Origin: Guadua angustifolia
Taxonomy: Eukaryota; Streptophyta; Magnoliopsida; Poales; Poaceae
Length of the DNA: 64,000 bases
Direction of reading: 5' to 3'
Assembly: GCA_036346375.1 (NCBI GenBank)
Contig: JAYEVE010000231.1
Location: 372,001 to 436,000, forward strand
This document shows, one piece after another, positions 58,815 through 64,000 of the stretch. Under the pieces are notes generated by a model that was given only the letters and a program-made list of their open reading frames with translations, had not been told where the DNA came from and made no database searches. Position 1 is the first letter of the stretch. Every line of letters starts with the position of its first letter. The translations under genes were made by a program, and so were the position numbers.

Positions 58815-59199
58815 TTTCCTTGCTCAAGAGCCGTAGCTTCTGGTGCAGTGCCGAAGAAGATGCTTCTCGCACGTCTCCTGCCTGCCGTGCAGGAGTCACC
58901 TCGTGCTAGTCCTGTCTTGTGTCACCGCTGCACGGAGGACGTCACGCATGTGCTGCTACCTCATATATTATATATTTTTTCTATCATATTGAAGCACGAA
59001 TTAGAATCGAGCAGCAGTTATTACTTGGATTGGAAAAACCTAGGCAAAATTTATATCCTATCTATTTCAGTATTTGAATAATTCAGATATGCCACATCCT
59101 TTTCACCCCTACTATATCTATGCCAATAGCAAAAGCTCACCCACCCATTTGAGCAGGTTGGAGAACGGAGCAGGTGCAGCCTTGACGGGGGTAGGGGAG

Positions 59200-59445
59200 A
59201 TGTTTGCCGAGATCGTGGAGCTGGTGATCGGCAAGCTGGCATCTGCCGTTGGAAGCCAGTTCAAGATGATACGGAACTTTAGCGACGACCGCGAGAAGAT
59301 GGGGAAGACGCTCAGGTGGGTGGACGCCGTGCTCAGGGACGCGGAGAGGCGGTCCATCACGGAGGAGACAGTCAAGTTGTGGCTCAAGGAGCTCAAGATG
59401 GCGGCCTATGACATCTCCGACATGTTTGATGAGTTCGAAGCCGAG
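59200..59445 (+). CDS. First coding exon of a CNL disease-resistance gene (Rx-type coiled coil)
   Basis: CNL proteins are cytosolic immune receptors. The Rx-type coiled coil senses or signals, and NB-ARC and LRR domains should follow. From ATG 59,200, 82 codons read MFAEIVELVIGKLASAV and continue with DREKMGKTLRWVDAVLRDAE, VKLWLKELKMAAYDISDM and FDEFEAE, which match the helices of the Rx N-terminal domain (Rx_N), including the ISDMFDEFE (EDVID-like) motif. It ends at GAG followed by a GTATGT donor, so the exon is phase 0. The exon is much more GC-rich than its flanks and has no stop, unlike all other coding sequence here. The Met at 59,074 upstream is less likely as its first 40 residues do not fit. 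No NB-ARC exon is seen by 64,000, so the gene is either broken or has a very long, repeat-filled first intron. Confidence 0.7.
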
Positions 59446-59596
59446 GTATGTATGTAGTAACGTATGAATTGTTCACAGATTACTGTTATTATTACATATC
59501 TCTGTTCACTTGTTGATGATCTGTCCAGATAATTTATCTTCGTTCACTACCTTTATCTTCATCTCTCTTCTTTTATTTATAGCGAACTATAAAACT
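59446..59596 (+). other. Start of candidate CNL intron
   Basis: Donor gtatgtatg, then AT-rich, stop-rich sequence, running into a CACTA-like end at 59,597. Confidence 0.45.
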
Positions 59597-59870
59597 CACT
59601 ACTACTGGAATATATATTACAATCGATTTTTTCCGATATGAAAGTCAGTTTTAATAGTGATACAAAATCATTAAACACTGATGAGAAGACACTATCACAT
59701 CGGTTTTCGCCCGATTGTGAAAAATTGCCATTACAATTGGTTCTTTTCTATAACCGATTGCGATGTGGCCTCTCATCACAATTGATTTTAGCTTACAAAT
59801 GATTATGATGTGCAATAAAAATAGTAGATTACACATAGTATGCATTGAAAACAGCAAATTACACACAGTA
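59597..59870. mobile_element. CACTA-like terminus with subterminal repeats
   Basis: CACTACTACTGGAA at 59,597 resembles the CACTA terminal motif. It is followed by several ccgatNNNatg/aatcggtt-type repeats in both directions (59,627-59,785), as in CACTA subterminal regions. It is cut at 59,870 by a LTR. No transposase. May be a deletion derivative. Confidence 0.5.
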
Positions 59871-62737
59871 TGTCGAGATCGGATTTCCAAATCCAAACCC
59901 TCTATGTAAAACCTGTGCTAGTTCAAGAAAAGCTAGCACATACAGTGGAAACAGTAATGACAACACATCCATATCACAAATCAAATAATATTAATTAAGA
60001 AAAATAGTATCAGCCTTATGGCCAACCATTATAAAAGAAACAACCTCATGACTTGAGTTCAATAAAGTAGCAGCGGAAAACAAAATAACAGCAGCAGGGT
60101 AAGCTCATCAATTTGCTCAATAGGCAATCGACTGGGGTACACGTCCTAGTAATTCAGATCGTCTTAGTCATAACCACAAACAAAGAACTCGTAGTCACCT
60201 TCAGCTTCTGCACACTCCTCTGAAAGTTGGGATGTTATAAGGGTGAGCACAAAATGTACTCCGTAAGTCTTGGAAACAAAATGCATGATAACTATATGCA
60301 AGGCTAAACAATTAAAGGTATAAAATGGTTTTTTTAGCATAAAACAATGTTTAACTTTAAATACAACTAGTAATTTTATAAAGCATCAATTTACCAAAAT
60401 GTAGTTATAATAATTGAATTTGATTATGACAACTAAACAGCTTCCAACCATCTGTCTAGCTCTAACCACCAAACCACAACTCGAGAGTTCTATCCATGCA
60501 CAGATTCCCAAAATATCATTTTAATTTAAAACAAAACCATAAAATCTACAATGTGCAAACATACCTTATCTGCTATTTACCATGGGCATGGTTACTTAAC
60601 TAGTTTTAACTCTATAGAGTGTGTACAATTTTACCCATAAGACGTGATCGTCTATTGTTACCATGCAATTAACACACATCCTTTAGTGTATCGGTAGAGA
60701 GATCATGACAAGGTCTTTACAATGTACAACCCCGCTATTAACCTTGCCCGCTAAGGTTTCACCGTTGAAGGGTTCCATCCACCCAATCAAAAACCCCCTC
60801 TTGCGCTATGTTGGGAAAATTAACCTATCTCTGTTCGATACCCACATTCCACTGACTAGCGAACCCAAGAACGTGACACACAAATTAATTAGTCAGGTCA
60901 TACCCATATAGACTTGTGGTTGTACGGCAGTGCTCAGTCCGTGGTAACACATGCTTCAGTCCTTAATTGACTAGGACGAAACATTTACTTTCAAGGTCTC
61001 GTGCATCTGCACCCGCAAAACATCCATCCGCCCCATTCTAAACCATTTTTTCACTTTATTCATTTAAATAACAGCAGCAAAACCAAGTGCCGCAACTTCA
61101 CAAATAAGTTTAACAATATTTGAAATAATTCTCATATTGGCATAATGCCGAAACGTTTAAGCTGGACTAAGCTATTCTACTGTCCCATAGTACTCTACTA
61201 GTTATCATCAAATAAAATAGTTAATATCATCAAGGGTGACAAAGGTTCGACATGGTCAATGTCAATGAGAGTATAACAAATGTGGAATTTAACTAAACCT
61301 TAAACTATATTTAAAGTACATTGCATAAAAGTAAGCATGTATAATTTAAAACAATATAAGCATTTTATAAATTTAGAATTAACATGTTCAAGGAAGACTT
61401 GCCTTCATTGTCTCCTACTGGTTCTACCTCCAACTATTGATTCGGCTGAGCTTCGACACTGTCGTCTACACGCGAACGAGAACAAATAAATAAAATAAAT
61501 TTAAAAAATTCAAAAATTGAAAAGAAAGACACTAGAAGTTAGATCTTGAATTTATAAATTTGAATAATTAGAATCAAAGCTTGAACGATGGAGAACGAGC
61601 TCTTGGAAGTTTGTCAGATCAGAAAATTGGAGAAAATAGAAAGAGGAGAGAGTATGAACAATGTTTGCCACATGGCACCATCTGATTGACTGGAATTTTT
61701 GGGATTTATGGAAAAATAAGAAAAAGAGAAAGGAATTTCACTGACACATGGGGCCCACGCAACAACGGCATGGCTCACGATAGATTGGGTTCATCGAGAG
61801 GTTGTCAAGGTGACATGGAGGACTATGCCAACGCAGCAAACCATGCGACGGGTAGGGGACATGTGGCTTGACATGTGGTGATGACTTGGCCACCTCATCA
61901 ACTACGAATCCGTGGGCGCCAGGTGGCGCCGACTTGTCTGGAACATGGCGACACACTAGTGATGTGTCAGTGGCAGTCAGCGTGGAGGCAGAGTTGCTCA
62001 GAGGTGGTGTGGGTTCATCGGAGGTGAGGAAGACGGTGCGGCCTAGGGCAATATCGAGCTAGGCTTGAGGGTGAAACAGAGTGCATGGTGCGGGGAGCCT
62101 GACAAAACCAACAGATGTGGCGGAGACTCACCATCAGTGGAATTCTATGGCAAGGAAGCTCCAAGGCATAGCAACAGAAGAACGGTGCTAGGGTTCGGGC
62201 TCTGGGCTACGTCTCGCATGGCAATTTCGGGTAAAGAGATAGAGGGTAATGTAGCAGTCTTTATAGGCATGGAAGCCGAGCGAGTCTAGCCGAGGTACAG
62301 TGCAGACAGGTGCGGGAATCTCGACAGTGGTTGTGAGAAGTTCGGTGGTAGTGTGATACGGTTTTAGATGATGGAAACGACATGCGCAACCCTAGTTGTC
62401 CATGCGACACCCATCAAACGGCTAATGATGCGCATCCTGCATGGTGTAATCTGGTGCACACAAGCCGATCCAATACCATGGCTTTAGGGTTTCGGGAACT
62501 AGGTCATGGCAACGAGCGGGTTGGGCTAGCTTGGAATAGGAGTGGGCCAGGTGGGGAAAGCTGGGCCAGCAAGGAATCAGTCCAAGGGAAAAAAATAGCC
62601 TGCGTAGAAAAATAAAAGAATTGATTTTTTTTATTTTTAGAAAATTCCAAAAAAAATACAAAAACAAAACAATAAATAGCAGACAAATTAGGAAAAGTGC
62701 AAGAACTCACGGACATAAGTATTTTAACGGTGAGACA
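59871..62737 (-). mobile_element. Long solo LTR of a Gypsy element
   Basis: On the minus strand it starts TGTCTCACCGTTAAAATACT at 62,737 and ends ...CCGATCTCGACA at 59,871, 2,867 bp. It has features of long grass Gypsy LTRs, with ggcgccacctggcgcc and a lead-in like cttacggagtacattttgtg near 60,250-60,275 on the minus strand. Left flank is CAGTA and right flank CAATT, so any target duplication is imperfect. ORFs in it at 61.6-62.7 kb look like chance frames. Confidence 0.6.
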
Positions 62738-63348
62738 CAATTAGCATTTTTTGTTGCTCTCTTGTTTTCTTATATTTGCTTGCTTTCTTACAAAACTCAA
62801 GGCTACCTAGAAATTTATACCCTTAACTCAGTAGCTCTATGAATCGAAGCGGATTCAAGTGTAGAATCGTAATAGAACTCCTTTCATTATTTGATTTAGA
62901 CTCCTCTTTCAAGATTAACTATATCATTTTGTACCTTCCTCTTTAACTACTTCCAATGTCATTTCCATCCTTTCCTCCGTATGGTTTCATTGTTGAGCCA
63001 TCACCTTTTCTCCTTGGTTGGATTTTTATCGACAGCCGCCTCCTCCTTTGGCTATTGTTATCGGTTCAAAGATGGCCATTGACTTGTAGGTTGAGGTCTT
63101 GGGTCATTGGGTCATTGGGTCATTGGTCAACCTAACGATTCACTGATTGAATCACATATTTTTTAATATTTTGTAGTTTATTCGAGAGGTCAATGAAATG
63201 CATGTATTGACATATTATTAGCATTTTTTACTGCCTAAAAAATAAATGATTGGAAATATTCTAGGGGTCAGATCCACAGAGAACAATTATAGGCTTACAA
63301 GATAACTCAAAGCTAATTACGATGAAAGTTCTACAGAAAAGTGGGAAT
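62738..63348. other. AT-rich stretch without a gene, with a short tandem repeat
   Basis: No gene is seen. gggtcatt occurs three times in a row at about 63,101-63,127. Confidence 0.5.
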
Positions 63349-64000
63349 TGTTGAGATCCAGATCATCAAATCTGAACCCTCTATATTTTACTATGCCTAG
63401 TCTAGATCAAGTTAGTGCACATAGTTGCAACCACGATTTATCTCACCACGTAACCAAAGGATGATTGATATGGTTCATTTGCATAATGTGAATGTTTGCA
63501 TTTCAATATAACAAATAGATTGTCCAAAGCAATTTAAAATGATAGAATAATTAGATAACCAAGTATGTATATATATAGTCTAACAATTTACATACACAGT
63601 AACCTCTACTTTTTGTAAATCTACTGTCGTGTGAAATCCCTGAGTACGCTCATGACCACGACACGACTATTCAAATAGTTTACACTTTGCAAATGATAGA
63701 GTGTGATGAAGAAGATCATAATGAAGCTTTTCCAATACTTCACCCCAAAGACTAACCCTCCCGATGAGCCTAGTTCCAATAGCCTAACCCCAACAGATGC
63801 GAGCTAGTGAAGGGACTTGTAACACCTCATCTCAATATCTAAGGCTAGAATGCTAATACAATTCATGTTGACTCCAAATTTAAACCACTACTATAAACTT
63901 TTGGCAACTTTTTTCGTAGTTGTACTACTACCTAAAGATAACCAACACTATTAACAAACTACACTATAGACAACCAACACCAGAAGTGACGAGGGCTGGG
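63349..64000 (-). repeat. Fragment of a second related long LTR
   Basis: TGTTGAGATCC...aaatctgaaccctctat is similar to the end of the 59,871 LTR, TGTCGAGATCGG...aaatccaaaccctctat. It therefore looks like a minus-strand LTR end and probably continues beyond the window. A tgtaacacctcatctc at 63,818 could mark a + strand LTR start of another element. Confidence 0.45.

Noticed and set aside
58848..59081. 77-residue + strand ORF upstream of the CNL exon as an additional first exon
   Set aside because: It does not resemble a CNL N-terminus, and the Rx domain is complete from the Met at 59,200. It may be part of the 5' untranslated region.
62065..62667. Several 70-80-residue ORFs in the 59,871-62,737 LTR
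   Set aside because: Composition-driven frames in typical Gypsy LTR sequence, with no domain.
63101..63127. gggtcatt triple as a minisatellite or CRISPR-like repeat
   Set aside because: Three 8-9-base units without spacers are a plain slippage product.

Overview
The window looks like repeat-dense (heterochromatin-like) DNA from a plant nuclear genome, most likely a grass. Almost every recognisable protein is a broken retrotransposon or transposon product of plant Ty1/Copia, Ty3/Gypsy or hAT type. Several LTR families use the plant initiator-Met tRNA primer site. The only host-gene candidate is one coiled-coil exon of a CNL-type disease-resistance gene near 59.2 kb. I see no tRNA, rRNA, CRISPR array or bacterial-type operon, and no intact autonomous element.

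Layout. 1-20,995: a SIRE/Maximus-like Copia element on the + strand. It has the end of its 5' LTR, a primer-binding site, decayed gag, decayed pol, a spacer, an env-like third ORF and a full 3' LTR. The third ORF is split by a second Copia element (7,612-16,554, target duplication TAGAG). The second LTR of that element is itself split by a 3.6-kb solo LTR (12,084-15,717, target duplication CAAAG). This gives three clear nesting levels.

20,996-32,870: a mosaic read on the minus strand. In minus-strand order it holds a Tat-like LTR, a Tat-like gag, a Copia gag-protease-integrase joined in frame to a Gypsy integrase C-terminus, an LTR-like stretch, a Tat RNase H, a proline-rich repeat linker and a Tat integrase tail. 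A 1.67-kb solo LTR (target duplication gagtg/gagta) interrupts the Copia gag. 32,871-34,712 is relict non-coding DNA.

34,713-43,141: a second copy of the same minus-strand Copia family. Its 3' LTR is complete and its 5' LTR and gag start are truncated. A 468-bp solo LTR (target duplication GCTAG) sits in its pol. 43,142-51,170: a Gypsy tail and LTR start, gene-like fragments present in diverged copies here and at 57 kb, a duplicated segment (45.8-48.0 kb and 49.15-50.54 kb) with different insertions in each copy, a foldback element, a hAT transposase C-terminus and a Gypsy gag remnant.

51,176-57,331: a low-complexity block of repeated units, possibly tandem Helitron-like elements, with a 229-bp tandem repeat and a 1,154-bp solo LTR (target duplication GTCCT). 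57,330-64,000: another copy of the gene-like repeat, a MITE, the CNL exon, a CACTA-like terminus and long Gypsy-like LTRs.

The elements do not work together as a system. The best leads are a copy of host flank inside the nested Copia, the Copia-Gypsy integrase fusion, an array of small palindromes in SIRE-like LTRs, the Helitron-like block, and the question of whether the CNL exon still belongs to a gene.
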